Below are positions 42,590-50,956 of a DNA stretch of 64,000 nucleotides, piece after piece (positions within the stretch are counted from its first letter, which is position 1; each line of letters opens with the position of its first letter). The notes beneath the pieces are model-generated. The model was not told where the DNA came from and made no database searches. It saw only the letters and a list, made by a program, of their open reading frames with translations. This DNA is from Actinomycetota bacterium. GTDB taxonomy: Bacteria; Actinomycetota; Acidimicrobiia; Acidimicrobiales; Ilumatobacteraceae. The stretch spans positions 2,232,001-2,296,000 of the forward strand of contig CP064997.1 in NCBI GenBank assembly GCA_016700055.1, read 5' to 3'. Made by a program: the position numbers and the translations under genes.

Positions 42590-43118
42590 CCAGATCGAGA
42601 CGCGTAGCTCGTGGCTGAGCGCCGACGCCATCGAGCAGGCGAGGGCGAACCTGCCGATCGTCTACGTCGAGGCTGTACCGGTGCGGGTGGACGCGCGTGG
42701 CTGCGTCACCAAGGTGGGGACGCTGCTCCGTGTCGGGGCGGACGCCAGCATCAGCCGCATGTTCGTGAGCGGCCGCGTGCTGTACGGCGAGCGCCTGCGC
42801 GACGCGCTGATCCGCCACCTGGAGAAAGATCTCGGGCCGCTGGCCCTGCCGCGTGTGCCGCTGAACCCGGCGCCGTTCACGGTGGTCGAGTACTTCCCCG
42901 ACCCGAGCGTGAGCGGCTTCTACGACCCGCGCCAGCACGCAGTCAGCCTGGCGTACGTGGTGCCTGTCGACGGCGACTGCGAACCGACCCAGCGCGCCCT
43001 CGACCTCGCCTGGATCACGCCGCAAGAGGCCGTCGGCGAGCAGCTCGTCGCCGAGATGTCGAGCGGCCACGACCGGCTGCTGCGCCTCGCCCTCGCGCAC
43101 GTCGGCGAGCTCCCCTGA
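42582..43118 (+). CDS. DUF4916 (NUDIX-like) protein
   Basis: A 178-residue soluble protein that begins V-S-D-Q-I-E-T-R-S-S-W-L-S. Blocks I-V-Y-V-E-A-V-P-V-R (about 27-36), L-L-R-V-G (50-54), F-T-V-V-E-Y-F-P-D-P (about 97-106) and H-A-V-S-L-A-Y-V-V-P-V (about 117-127) match the DUF4916 family. That family is related in fold to NUDIX hydrolases but lacks a full G-x5-E-x7-R-E-U-x-E-E box, so hydrolysis is doubtful. The GTG at 42582 precedes the AftD-like stop (42587-42589); GGAGG lies 9 nt upstream. It is the last gene of the plus-strand envelope run. Confidence 0.75.
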   Translation: MSDQIETRSSWLSADAIEQARANLPIVYVEAVPVRVDARGCVTKVGTLLRVGADASISRMFVSGRVLYGERLRDALIRHLEKDLGPLALPRVPLNPAPFTVVEYFPDPSVSGFYDPRQHAVSLAYVVPVDGDCEPTQRALDLAWITPQEAVGEQLVAEMSSGHDRLLRLALAHVGELP

Positions 43119-43125
43119 CGGCGCT

Positions 43126-44460
43126 TCAGCCGGCGGTGGTGAACGCGCCGATCTGCTGGCGAGCGAGCGCGATCAGCGAGCCCTCGGCGAAGGGGACGTC
43201 GGCGGCGTGTAGGCCCCACCCGCCACCGAGCCCGCCCGGCACGACGTCGCTGCGCAGATCGGCGCTGTCGGTGTCGACGGAGATCGCGAGGTAGCTGAAC
43301 CCGTCGTGCTCTACGCACTCGCCGGTGAACAGCCCGGGGAGTGCCATGAACGGGGTGGTGATGCCGTCGTCGTCGAGGGGTCCTCCGAGCGCCCACGGCG
43401 CGGTGGGGAAGATCGAGTCGAGCGGGGCGGGCCCGCCGCCCAGCGCGGCAGGGTTGGTGCACCCCGACATCTGTCCCTCGCCCGAGCCGAGCGGGAACGG
43501 GAAGGGGCGGCCGAAGAACGCGTCGACCCCGGGCGGGTCGGTGGCGCTGAACGAGGCGTAGGTCACCACGCAGCCGATCTGCGTCGCGTCGCGGCAGAGG
43601 GGCACCTTGTCTGTCGCTCCGCCGACGTCGGCGCCGGTGGGCACCTCGAAGTTCGTGCCGATCAACATCGCGCTCACGAGCAGCGCGAGCTGGGCGGGGT
43701 CCTCCTCGATCTCCTCGCCGAGCAGCCGGGTGAGGTGGATGCTGCCCTGGCTGTGTCCGAGCAAGATCACCGGCCGTCCGGCGTTGTCGTGGTCGAGGTA
43801 GTGCCGCCACGCGTCGAGCACGTCGGCGTAAGCGCCCAGCCAGTCGGAGGCCTCGGCGTCTCCACCGAACAGGCCGGCCAGCGTGACCGAGCGGTACAAC
43901 GGCGCGTACACGGTGCAGACCTGGTTGAACGGCGCCGCCTGCATCCTGACGACGCCCACCTCGCTGCCCGGGATCATGTCGCTGCGGATCGAGGCATCGT
44001 CGCTCGTCGTCGGGTAGACGTAGAAGCAGTCCACCGGCGGATCGACGGCCGGCGGGGCAGGGCGCGGCGACAGGCTCCCGTCCGCCGCGACCTCGGTCAC
44101 CGGCTGCTCGGTGTCGCACAGGTCGTCGGTGTCGGCGCGACAGATCCAGCTCGCCGGGTCTTGGTACAGCTCGCTCACATGCGGTGGGCGGCTGGTCGTG
44201 GTCGTGTCGGTCGTCGTCGGCGCACCGGTGGTGGTCGTCGTCGTGGTCGTCGGCTCGCTGCTGGTCGTCGGCGCTTCGCTGGTCGTCGTCGGGTCGCTGG
44301 TCGTGGTCGTGTCGGTGGTCGTCGTCGTGACGGCAGCGGTCGTCGAGTCGGCGGCGGTCGTCGAGTCGGCGGCGGGATCGTCGCTGCCGCCACACGCCGC
44401 GACCGTCAGCAGGCACATGGCCACCACCGGCGCGCCAAGAGTCCGACATCGCGGGTGCAT
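43126..44460 (-). CDS. Lipase-like DUF3089 lipoprotein
   Basis: A 444-residue exported protein: signal with lipobox V-A-A-C (Cys23), a Ser/Thr-rich linker of nearly 60 residues (about 32-92, blocks of T-T-T-T), then a DUF3089 alpha/beta-hydrolase domain. The nucleophile elbow is G-H-S-Q-G-S (Ser about 235), preceded by the oxyanion strand R-P-V-I-L-L. Several paired Cys fit an outside location. The likely substrate is an ester or lipid at the cell surface; unproven. The minus-strand TAGGTT (44469-44474) is 8 nt before ATG 44460, which I prefer over GTG 44463. Confidence 0.83.
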   Translation of the reverse strand: MHPRCRTLGAPVVAMCLLTVAACGGSDDPAADSTTAADSTTAAVTTTTTDTTTTSDPTTTSEAPTTSSEPTTTTTTTTGAPTTTDTTTTSRPPHVSELYQDPASWICRADTDDLCDTEQPVTEVAADGSLSPRPAPPAVDPPVDCFYVYPTTSDDASIRSDMIPGSEVGVVRMQAAPFNQVCTVYAPLYRSVTLAGLFGGDAEASDWLGAYADVLDAWRHYLDHDNAGRPVILLGHSQGSIHLTRLLGEEIEEDPAQLALLVSAMLIGTNFEVPTGADVGGATDKVPLCRDATQIGCVVTYASFSATDPPGVDAFFGRPFPFPLGSGEGQMSGCTNPAALGGGPAPLDSIFPTAPWALGGPLDDDGITTPFMALPGLFTGECVEHDGFSYLAISVDTDSADLRSDVVPGGLGGGWGLHAADVPFAEGSLIALARQQIGAFTTAG

Positions 44461-44506
44461 CACGCCAGAACCTATTCACCCGCCCGCGACGGGCCATGAT
44501 CCTTGG
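44461..44506. promoter_or_regulatory. Divergent promoter region, DUF3089 gene and conserved unknown gene
   Basis: TAGGTT on the minus strand (44469-44474) serves the lipoprotein. CATGAT on the plus strand (44495-44500) is 6 nt before GTG 44507 and is a weaker -10. The gap is only 46 bp. Confidence 0.35.
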
Positions 44507-46042
44507 GTGCCGACGGGACCGCGGAACCCCTTTCTCGCCGACAGCAGCTATCCGATCGCCCACGGCCGCCCCGACCAGCAGGACAACTCCGCGGCCGCGG
44601 GGCCGACCGGGCCCACCCGGCGCCTCGGGCCCGAGGACCTGCAGTACGTGTGGATCGGGCCGGGCCACTACGGCGGGCTGATCTCGGGCGTCTACCCCGA
44701 CGGACGCCGCACCATCTGGAGCAATGGCCGCCAGCAGATCGTGAAGCTCGACTACGACACGCTCGAGGTGCTCGCCGCGATCGAGACCGGGGTGGAGCCG
44801 ATCACTCCCGTCGCCGAGCTGGAAGCGGCAGTTGCCGGGCTCGACGAGCTGCGCGGCGACGAGGCGATCGTCCACGCGATGGGCATCGCGATGCGCTTCC
44901 TCACCGGGCTCGACGGCGTGTACGCCCTGCTCGACGCCGAGCATCGCCTGTATCTCGGACGCCACCGCGGCGCGGTCTGCTACGAGGAGCTCGATCCCCG
45001 CGACAGGCGCTCCGCCCTTCGCGTGCGCGCGACATGGGAGAAGCCCGCGTACGTAGAGGGTCGCTTCGTCGGCATCAACCTCACCTTCGACGGCCGGATC
45101 GTGATGACCACCGACCACGGCTGGGTGGTGTGCCTGCAGCGCGACTTCGAGGGTTTCGACGCCATCCAGCTGCCCGGCGCCGCCGAGCAGGCCGCCGAGC
45201 ACTGCGCGCGGATGGAGGCGGAGCGCGGCGGTGGCTACGGCTGGGTGCGCACCAGCACGTGCGTCGACGCGGACGGCGGCATCTACGTGAGCTCGGTCGA
45301 CCACACCCACAAGGTGGTGTGGACCGGCACGCGGCTGTCGGTGGATCCCGCCGACGGCGCGTGGTCGGCGCGGTACCGCAACGGCTCGGGGGTCGGTTCG
45401 GGCACGACGCCTTCGCTGATGGGCTTCGGCGAGGAGGACCGGTTCGTGGTGATCGGCGACGGTGACGACATCGTGAACATCACCCTGCTGTGGCGCGACG
45501 AGATCCCCGAGGACTGGGCATCGCTGCCGGGCGCGCCGTCGCGCCGCATCGCCGGGCTGGGGCCGGCCACGATGGGCGACCCCACGCTCACCAAGGTGGC
45601 GACCGAGCAATCGATCACGGTGTCGGGCTACGGAGCGATGACGGTGAACAACGAGGCGGCTCACGTTCCGGCCGGGTATCCCGCGCGCGCCGGGCGCCTA
45701 CTGGCGTTCCTGCTCGGCCACGACCCCGCCTACACGCCCCACGGGCTGCACAAGTACGAATGGGACCCCGCCGCGCGTACGTTGCGCGAGGCGTGGGTGA
45801 ACCGGGCGGTGTCGTCGCCCAACTCGGTGCCCTTCGTCGGCCAGGGTTCCGACATCGTCTACACCTGTGGCACCCGCGACCGGCAGTGGACCATCGAGGG
45901 GATCGACTGGACCACGGGTGAGTCGCGCTTTCACTACGTGGTCGGCGGCTCCATGTACAACACGCTCGCCGCGGGGGTGACCCTCGACGAGGAGGGCCGG
46001 CTGTTGTACGGGACGATCTTCGGCAAGGTGCGCATCGGCTGA
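44507..46042 (+). CDS. Conserved protein of unknown function (beta-propeller-like)
   Basis: A 511-residue soluble protein without signal peptide. I cannot name the family. Repeating beta patterns, each ending in D-G-x-I or similar (G-V-Y-P-D-G-R-R-T-I-W at about 58-68, L-T-F-D-G-R-I-V-M-T, V-D-A-D-G-G-I-Y-V-S-S, L-D-E-E-G-R-L-L-Y-G-T near the end), suggest a seven-bladed propeller like PQQ-type or strictosidine-synthase-like folds. Conserved-looking spots include N-N-E-A-A-H and S-V-D-H-T-H-K. The N-terminus F-L-A-D-S-S-Y-P-I-A-H lies right after the GTG, supporting that start. No operon partner. Confidence 0.62.
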   Translation: MPTGPRNPFLADSSYPIAHGRPDQQDNSAAAGPTGPTRRLGPEDLQYVWIGPGHYGGLISGVYPDGRRTIWSNGRQQIVKLDYDTLEVLAAIETGVEPITPVAELEAAVAGLDELRGDEAIVHAMGIAMRFLTGLDGVYALLDAEHRLYLGRHRGAVCYEELDPRDRRSALRVRATWEKPAYVEGRFVGINLTFDGRIVMTTDHGWVVCLQRDFEGFDAIQLPGAAEQAAEHCARMEAERGGGYGWVRTSTCVDADGGIYVSSVDHTHKVVWTGTRLSVDPADGAWSARYRNGSGVGSGTTPSLMGFGEEDRFVVIGDGDDIVNITLLWRDEIPEDWASLPGAPSRRIAGLGPATMGDPTLTKVATEQSITVSGYGAMTVNNEAAHVPAGYPARAGRLLAFLLGHDPAYTPHGLHKYEWDPAARTLREAWVNRAVSSPNSVPFVGQGSDIVYTCGTRDRQWTIEGIDWTTGESRFHYVVGGSMYNTLAAGVTLDEEGRLLYGTIFGKVRIG

Positions 46043-46093
46043 CCCGTGGCGGGCGGTGGTCGCCGCCGCAGTGCCGGCGATTGACGTCTCGGC

Positions 46094-46453
46094 TCAGTGC
46101 CGGCGCTTGACGACCCGGCGATGCGTGCTGCCCACCGGGCGGCGCGCGGGGCGGCTGTGCACCTGCCGTTCGGTGTCGACGTCGACGACGATGCCGCGCG
46201 TGTCGATGTCGCCGGGTTCGCTCGGCGACACCTGGATCTGCGCGCCTTCCTCCTTCGGCTTACGACCGAGCACCTTGTCGAGGCCGAGCATCCCACCGGC
46301 GACGATCACCCCGACCGCGCCGTACCGTCGACGAGCCGAAGCCATCAGCATCGCATCGTCGGTGCGCGCCGGCTCGAGAACGCGATCACCGTGGTTGCCG
46401 TGGTTGCGGTGGTCGTCGTGGTCGTCGTCGGGCGCGCATCTTGCGGCGGACAT
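46094..46453 (-). CDS. Small membrane protein of unknown function
   Basis: A 119-residue protein. The N-terminus is rich in His and Asp (D-D-D-H-D-D-H-R-N-H-G-N-H), a possible metal-binding tail. One helix lies at about 44-60 (G-A-V-G-V-I-V-A-G-G-M-L-G-L-D), followed by K-V-L-G-R-K-P-K-E-E and a charged tail ending H-R-R-V-V-K-R-R-H. No known domain. I accept it as real because a minus-strand -10 (TAGGTT, 46460-46465) is exactly 6 nt before the ATG, mirrored by that of the divergent glycosylase gene, and because the composition is that of a designed membrane protein and not a shadow. Confidence 0.6.
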   Translation of the reverse strand: MSAARCAPDDDHDDHRNHGNHGDRVLEPARTDDAMLMASARRRYGAVGVIVAGGMLGLDKVLGRKPKEEGAQIQVSPSEPGDIDTRGIVVDVDTERQVHSRPARRPVGSTHRRVVKRRH

Positions 46454-46511
46454 AGCGGCAACCTACCGGGAATGCGCGATGAGGGTGCCGAGCGTCCTCT
46501 ACGCTCCGAGC
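46454..46511. promoter_or_regulatory. Divergent leaderless promoters, small membrane protein and Nei-type glycosylase
   Basis: TAGGTT (minus strand, 46460-46465) and TACGCT (plus strand, 46500-46505) each end 6 nt before their start codons at 46453 and 46512. The symmetry supports both start assignments. Confidence 0.5.
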
Positions 46512-47432
46512 GTGCCGGAGGGGGACACGATCAACCGCACCGCAGTGGCGTTGCGCACGGCACTCGCCGGGCGCCCGACCGAGCAGTTCCTCGCCGACCG
46601 CCACATCGGGCCCCACCCCTCACCCGGCAACGTCGTGGAAGAGGTGCGCAGCCGCGGCAAGCACCTGGAGATCCAGTGGGAGGACGGGCTGATCCTGCAC
46701 ACCCACATGCGGATGAGCGGCTCGTGGCACCTGTATCACGCCGGCGAGCGCTGGCGTAAGCCCCAACGCAACGCGGTGGTCGTGCTCGAGGTGCCCGACT
46801 GGGTGGCGGTGTGCTTCAACGCCCCGGTGGTCGAGACCTACCAGTCGCTCGACCGCCGGCGGCATCCCGGCTTCGGTGGGCTCGGGCCAGACCTGTGCGA
46901 TCCGCGGTCCGACCTGCGCGAGTGCGTCAGGGCGATCCTGCGCTACCCCGAGCCCGAACGCGCCGTCGCCGACGTACTGCTCGACCAGCGCGTGCTCTGC
47001 GGCGTCGGCAACGTCTACCGCTGCGAGGTGCTGTGGGCGTGCCAGCTAAGCCCGTTCGCTCGCGTCGGTGACCTCTCCCGCGAAGACGCCGCCGACGTGG
47101 TGCGCTCCGCTGCTCGCATGCTGAGGGACAACCTGAACGGGCACGAGCGCGTGACGGCACCCGAGGTGCCCGGCGGCCTCGCCGTGTACGGCCGCAACGG
47201 CAAGCGGTGCCCTCGCTGCCGCGGCACGATCGAGGTGCGTCGCTTCGGCGAGCACGCCCGCCTGCTGTACTTCTGCCCCGAGTGCCAGCACCGCTTGGAC
47301 CGACGGGTGTCGCGGGCGGTATCCGTCGAAGACGGCGAGCGTCCCGCCGACCCCCACCCCGCCGCGGTCCTGTTCCTGGCCGAAGCCCGCGCAGCCCGCG
47401 GCCGCCGCCAGGGCGAGATCGCCTTCGGCTGA
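46512..47432 (+). CDS. Endonuclease VIII-like DNA glycosylase (Nei family)
   Basis: A 306-residue base-excision repair enzyme. The processed N-terminus P-E-G-D-T-I is the Nei hallmark: Pro2 forms the Schiff base and Glu3 assists. Lys50 lies in R-S-R-G-K-H-L, H-T-H-M-R-M-S-G-S-W binds the strand, and a C-terminal zinc finger has C-P-R-C, 16 residues, C-P-E-C. Such enzymes remove oxidised pyrimidines. The first-residue chemistry requires the GTG at 46512; the longer frame with M-R-V-P-S in front would destroy it. TACGCT 6 nt upstream agrees. It differs clearly from the glycosylase at 1574, so the two probably split substrates. Confidence 0.9.
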   Translation: MPEGDTINRTAVALRTALAGRPTEQFLADRHIGPHPSPGNVVEEVRSRGKHLEIQWEDGLILHTHMRMSGSWHLYHAGERWRKPQRNAVVVLEVPDWVAVCFNAPVVETYQSLDRRRHPGFGGLGPDLCDPRSDLRECVRAILRYPEPERAVADVLLDQRVLCGVGNVYRCEVLWACQLSPFARVGDLSREDAADVVRSAARMLRDNLNGHERVTAPEVPGGLAVYGRNGKRCPRCRGTIEVRRFGEHARLLYFCPECQHRLDRRVSRAVSVEDGERPADPHPAAVLFLAEARAARGRRQGEIAFG

Positions 47433-47442
47433 ACCCCCCGGA

Positions 47443-47480
47443 CCCTTCGCCCTTCGCCCTTCGCCCTTCGCCCTTCGCCC
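47443..47480 (+). repeat. Tandem 7-bp repeat (CCCTTCG), five copies
   Basis: Five perfect copies of CCCTTCG plus three bases follow the glycosylase stop by 10 nt. Copy number could vary by slippage. It directly precedes the second large palindromic element. Confidence 0.9.
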
Positions 47481-47519
47481 GGCTCGCGGCTCGCGCGCGC
47501 AAGCTGCGTGCGCGGCTTG

Positions 47520-47576
47520 CGCGCCAATCTGTCGCGATACCTGCGGCAGGCGCAGCTTCGTTGACAGATTGGCGCG
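47520..47576. repeat. Large palindromic element (copy 2)
   Basis: CGCGCCAATCTGTC (47520-47533) pairs perfectly with 47563-47576. The inner part of the stem seen in copy 1 (25446-25502) has decayed, but CCTGCGGCAGGCG in the loop and the flanking CTGCGGTTTG are retained. It lies between convergent genes, as copy 1 does, 15 nt from the ABC permease stop. Confidence 0.85.
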
Positions 47577-47591
47577 GAAGCTGCGGTTTGG

Positions 47592-50135
47592 TTACTCGGT
47601 GGCGATTGCTTCGAGGATGTTCATCTTCGCGGCCCGCCGCGACGGCCACCAGCCGGCGAGTACTCCGGCGACGACGGCGCCGATGAGCACGATGATCACC
47701 ATCGTCGTCGGGAACGTGATCCCGTCGATCACCGTCTCCGGCACGGCGATCGACAGCGCGACACCGAACAGCAGGCCGACGACGACGCCGACGAGCGCGC
47801 CGAACACCGAGACGATCACCGACTCCCAGCGCACCGTGCGGCGCAACTGGCGACGGCTCATCCCGACGGCGCGCATCAGCCCGATCTCACGAGTGCGCTC
47901 CAGCACGGAGAGCGCAAGCGTGATCGCGATCCCGATGACGGCGATGACGATCGCCATGCCGAGCAGGGCCGTGATGATCGCCAGCAGCTGGTTGATCTGA
48001 CCCTCTTGCTCGGCGCGGAACTCGGCGTTGCTCTGCAGCTTGGCCTGCGGGAACTGCACGATGGCGGCGTCGACGGCCGCCCGGCCCTCCGCGGGTTCGA
48101 CCCCGTCGGCGAGCCTCGCGATCACGAAGAAGTCGCGCGGCGGCACGTTGGTGACGCTCTCCATGGTGGAGATGCTGATCAGCCAGTTGCCGACGAGCGA
48201 GGCGTCGTCGAAGATCCCGGCGACGGTGAGGGTGGCCTCGACGCCGTTCTGGTAGACGACGTCCAGCGGGTCGCCGAGCGCAAGGTCGAGGTCGTCGGCG
48301 GGGCCCTCGTGCACGAACACCCCGCCTTCGGTGAGCGCGTCGTAGCTGCCCTCGACGAGGCCGATGTCGGCGAGGCCGGCGAACCCGGTGGGGTCGATCG
48401 CGCCGAACGCCTTGACGTCGCCGTCGACCTCGGCCGCGATTCCTCGCACGGGGGAGACGGCGGCGAGCTCGGGCAGGGTGGCCAAGCGGCCGGCGAGTGC
48501 CGGGGGCAGGCCCTGGAACGACTTGTCGGTGATGATGAAGTCGGCGGTCACCGAGCGGTCGAGGACCCGCCCGAACGTGTCGCGCAGCGACGACGCGAAC
48601 ACCGCCGCCGCGCTGACGAGCGCGACCCCGATCATCAGTGCCGACGCGGTGCGTGCCGTACGTCGCGGCACGCGCCCGGCGTTCTCGCGGGCGAGCCTTC
48701 CCGGTACGTGGAAGGCCTTCGCGATCGGCCAGCCGAGCGCGCGGGTCACCGGGCGGGCGACGACCGCGGACAGCCCCGCGACGCCGACGAACACCGCCAC
48801 CGCTCCGCCGCCGGCGAGCGCGATGAGGCCGGGGGTGCCGCCTGGGCGCAGGAAGATGCCGACGAGGAACATCACCGCACCGACGACGGTGGCGATGCCG
48901 CCTACGACCAGCCGGCGGTTGGAGGTGAGCGCGCCGAAGCCGATCTCCGGTCGCATCGCGGCCACCGGCGGGATGCGCGCTGCTCTGCGCGCGGGCAGCA
49001 GCACCGAAACGAGGGTGATGCCGACCCCGACGAGGAAGGCGACGGCGACCGTGCGCGGCTTCATGACGAGTGCCGCGGGCGGGAACCCTGCCCCGGCCGC
49101 GTCGAAGATCGCGATCAGGCCCCGTGCCACGCCGATGCCGGCGAGGATGCCGAGCACGGTGGCGGTGATCGAGATCAACAGCGCTTCGACGAGGATCATC
49201 CGGCGCACCTGGCGGCCGCTCGCCCCGACCGCGCGCAGGAGCGCCAGCTCGCGCAGGCGCTGGGAGATCGTGATCCCGAACACGTTGTTGATGATGAACG
49301 CGCTGACGAACGCGGTGATGAACGCGAACACCAAGAGCCCCGTCCCGAACACGCCGATGAACTGGTTGATCGCATCGGAGTTCTCCTCGGCCACCTGCTC
49401 GCCGGAGACAACTTCGACGCGCGGAGGCAGGACGTCTCCGATGCGTTCGGCGACCACGGCCGCGTCTTCGCCCTCGGCGACCTGTACGTCGATCGCGTCG
49501 AACGTGCCCACCGAGCCGAGGACTTCTTGCGCGGTGGCCGGGTCGAACGCAGCGATGGTCGCGCCGCCGAAGCCGTCGGCGTTGCCGAGCCCGATCAGCC
49601 CGACGATGGTGAACGTGTGGGGACCGGTGTCGAAGATGATCTTGATCTCGTCGCCGACCTCGAAGCCGATGCGGTCGGCCGTCGCCTTGTCGATCGCGGT
49701 CTGGTCGGAACCTTGCGGCTCGACCCCGTCCTTCAGCACCATCCCGCCGAGACCCGACTCACCGGTCCACGACGCGCCGAACATCGGCGCGCCCTGGGTG
49801 ACCACGGGCTCCCCGTCGGGATCGAGCAGCTGGGCGTAGCGGGTGAGCAGCGGCTCCACGCGCCCGACCCCGGGCACCGACGACACGACGTCGACGAGCT
49901 CGGCGGGGATCGGGTCACGCTGCGCGTCGACGTCGTCGAACGCAAGCGAGGAGCGGACCTCCAAGTCGACGTCTTCGTTGAGCCGCGAGAACAGGTTGTC
50001 GAACGTGGCCTTCAGGCTGTCGGCGAGCACGAACGAGCCGGAGACGAACGCGACGCCGAGCAGGATCGCGAGCCCGATGAACAGGCTGCGGCCCCACCGG
50101 GCTCGCAGGCTCTTGCGGGTGATGGTGCCGATCAT
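47592..50135 (-). CDS. ABC transporter permease with two FtsX/MacB domains
   Basis: An 847-residue membrane protein of the FtsX/LolC/MacB class. An N-terminal helix (about 17-40) is followed by a periplasmic domain, three helices near 265-370, a second anchor and periplasmic domain, and three final helices near 720-830. Both halves carry the L-R-A-V-G-x-S signature (L-L-R-A-V-G-A-S and L-M-R-A-V-G-M-S). Such proteins push lipoproteins, peptides or drugs outward using energy from a partner ATPase. The ATPase gene lies directly upstream, with 5 nt between its stop and this ATG. An open frame reaching further upstream is a shadow of that ATPase gene. Confidence 0.9.
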   Translation of the reverse strand: MIGTITRKSLRARWGRSLFIGLAILLGVAFVSGSFVLADSLKATFDNLFSRLNEDVDLEVRSSLAFDDVDAQRDPIPAELVDVVSSVPGVGRVEPLLTRYAQLLDPDGEPVVTQGAPMFGASWTGESGLGGMVLKDGVEPQGSDQTAIDKATADRIGFEVGDEIKIIFDTGPHTFTIVGLIGLGNADGFGGATIAAFDPATAQEVLGSVGTFDAIDVQVAEGEDAAVVAERIGDVLPPRVEVVSGEQVAEENSDAINQFIGVFGTGLLVFAFITAFVSAFIINNVFGITISQRLRELALLRAVGASGRQVRRMILVEALLISITATVLGILAGIGVARGLIAIFDAAGAGFPPAALVMKPRTVAVAFLVGVGITLVSVLLPARRAARIPPVAAMRPEIGFGALTSNRRLVVGGIATVVGAVMFLVGIFLRPGGTPGLIALAGGGAVAVFVGVAGLSAVVARPVTRALGWPIAKAFHVPGRLARENAGRVPRRTARTASALMIGVALVSAAAVFASSLRDTFGRVLDRSVTADFIITDKSFQGLPPALAGRLATLPELAAVSPVRGIAAEVDGDVKAFGAIDPTGFAGLADIGLVEGSYDALTEGGVFVHEGPADDLDLALGDPLDVVYQNGVEATLTVAGIFDDASLVGNWLISISTMESVTNVPPRDFFVIARLADGVEPAEGRAAVDAAIVQFPQAKLQSNAEFRAEQEGQINQLLAIITALLGMAIVIAVIGIAITLALSVLERTREIGLMRAVGMSRRQLRRTVRWESVIVSVFGALVGVVVGLLFGVALSIAVPETVIDGITFPTTMVIIVLIGAVVAGVLAGWWPSRRAAKMNILEAIATE

Positions 50136-50140
50136 CGCGC

Positions 50141-50893
50141 TCAGTCCCCGAAGCGCTTCATGCGGTCGAGCACGCGCTGGGCAGTCGGCTCGAGCATCTC
50201 GTCGACGATCTTGCCGTCGCCGAGGAACACCGCCCGGTCGGCATAGCCGGCCGCGGTCGGGTCGTGGGTGACCATGACGATCGTCTGGCCCATGTCGGTG
50301 ACCGCTTGGCGGAGGAAGCCGAGGATCTCGGCGCCCGCGCGGCTGTCGAGGTTGCCGGTCGGCTCGTCGGCGAAGATGATCTTCGGCTGGTTGGCGAGCG
50401 CGCGGGCGACGGCGACGCGCTGCTGCTGCCCGCCGGAGAGCTCCGAGGGTCGGTGGCGCAGACGATCGCGTAGGCCGACCCGGTCGATCACCTCGTCGAT
50501 CCACGCCGTGTCGCCCGTGTCGCCACCGAGGGCGAGCGGCAGGGTGATGTTCTCGAGCGCGGTCAGTGTGGGCACCAGGTTGTAGGCCTGGAAGACGAAC
50601 CCGACGTCGCGCCGGCGCAGTTCGGTGAGGTCGTGGTCGTTCAAGGAAGCGAGGTACGTGTCGCCCACGTACACGGCACCGCTCGTCAGCGAGTCGAGCC
50701 CGGCGAGGCAGTGCATGAGCGTGCTCTTGCCTGATCCGGAAGGGCCCATGATGGCCGTGAAGCGGCCTTCTTCGAACGCCACCGTCACCCCGTCGAGGGC
50801 ACGCACCAGGTTGTCGCCGCTGCCGTAGTGCTTCGCGGCGTCAATGGCTCCGGCCGCGGCTCGGCCGGTCGCGGGGATGGCGGTGTCTGTCAT
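50141..50893 (-). CDS. ABC transporter ATP-binding protein (MacB/LolD type)
   Basis: A 250-residue ATPase with Walker A G-P-S-G-S-G-K-S (about 50-57), Q-loop F-Q-A-Y-N-L-V-P, signature L-S-G-G-Q-Q-Q-R, Walker B I-I-F-A-D-E-P-T-G-N-L-D and the H-loop T-H-D. It powers the FtsX-type permease encoded next. The ATG at 50893 follows TTGGGC, 17 nt, TACAAA on the minus strand (-10 at 50900-50905), 6 nt from the start codon, so it is probably leaderless. The longer frame into the divergent gene is rejected. Confidence 0.93.
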   Translation of the reverse strand: MTDTAIPATGRAAAGAIDAAKHYGSGDNLVRALDGVTVAFEEGRFTAIMGPSGSGKSTLMHCLAGLDSLTSGAVYVGDTYLASLNDHDLTELRRRDVGFVFQAYNLVPTLTALENITLPLALGGDTGDTAWIDEVIDRVGLRDRLRHRPSELSGGQQQRVAVARALANQPKIIFADEPTGNLDSRAGAEILGFLRQAVTDMGQTIVMVTHDPTAAGYADRAVFLGDGKIVDEMLEPTAQRVLDRMKRFGD

Positions 50894-50956
50894 GGGTCCT
50901 TTGTATCGCCCATGTCGGTATCGCCCAACCGCGTTCTGCCGTACGCTCGACGGTCG
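50894..50956. promoter_or_regulatory. Divergent promoter with direct-repeat operator (ABC exporter / cyclase-AAA regulator)
   Basis: GTATCGCCCA occurs at 50903-50912 and again at 50918-50927, a 15-bp period, overlapping the exporter's -35 (TTGGGC, minus strand, 50928-50923) and -10 (TACAAA, 50905-50900). On the plus strand TACGCT (50942-50947) serves the regulator gene 9 nt before its ATG. The repeats could be a binding site that controls the exporter. Confidence 0.5.

Noticed and set aside
46477..46511. Upstream starts for the Nei-type glycosylase
   Set aside because: The enzyme needs Pro directly after Met, and the -10 at 46500-46505 lies downstream of those codons.
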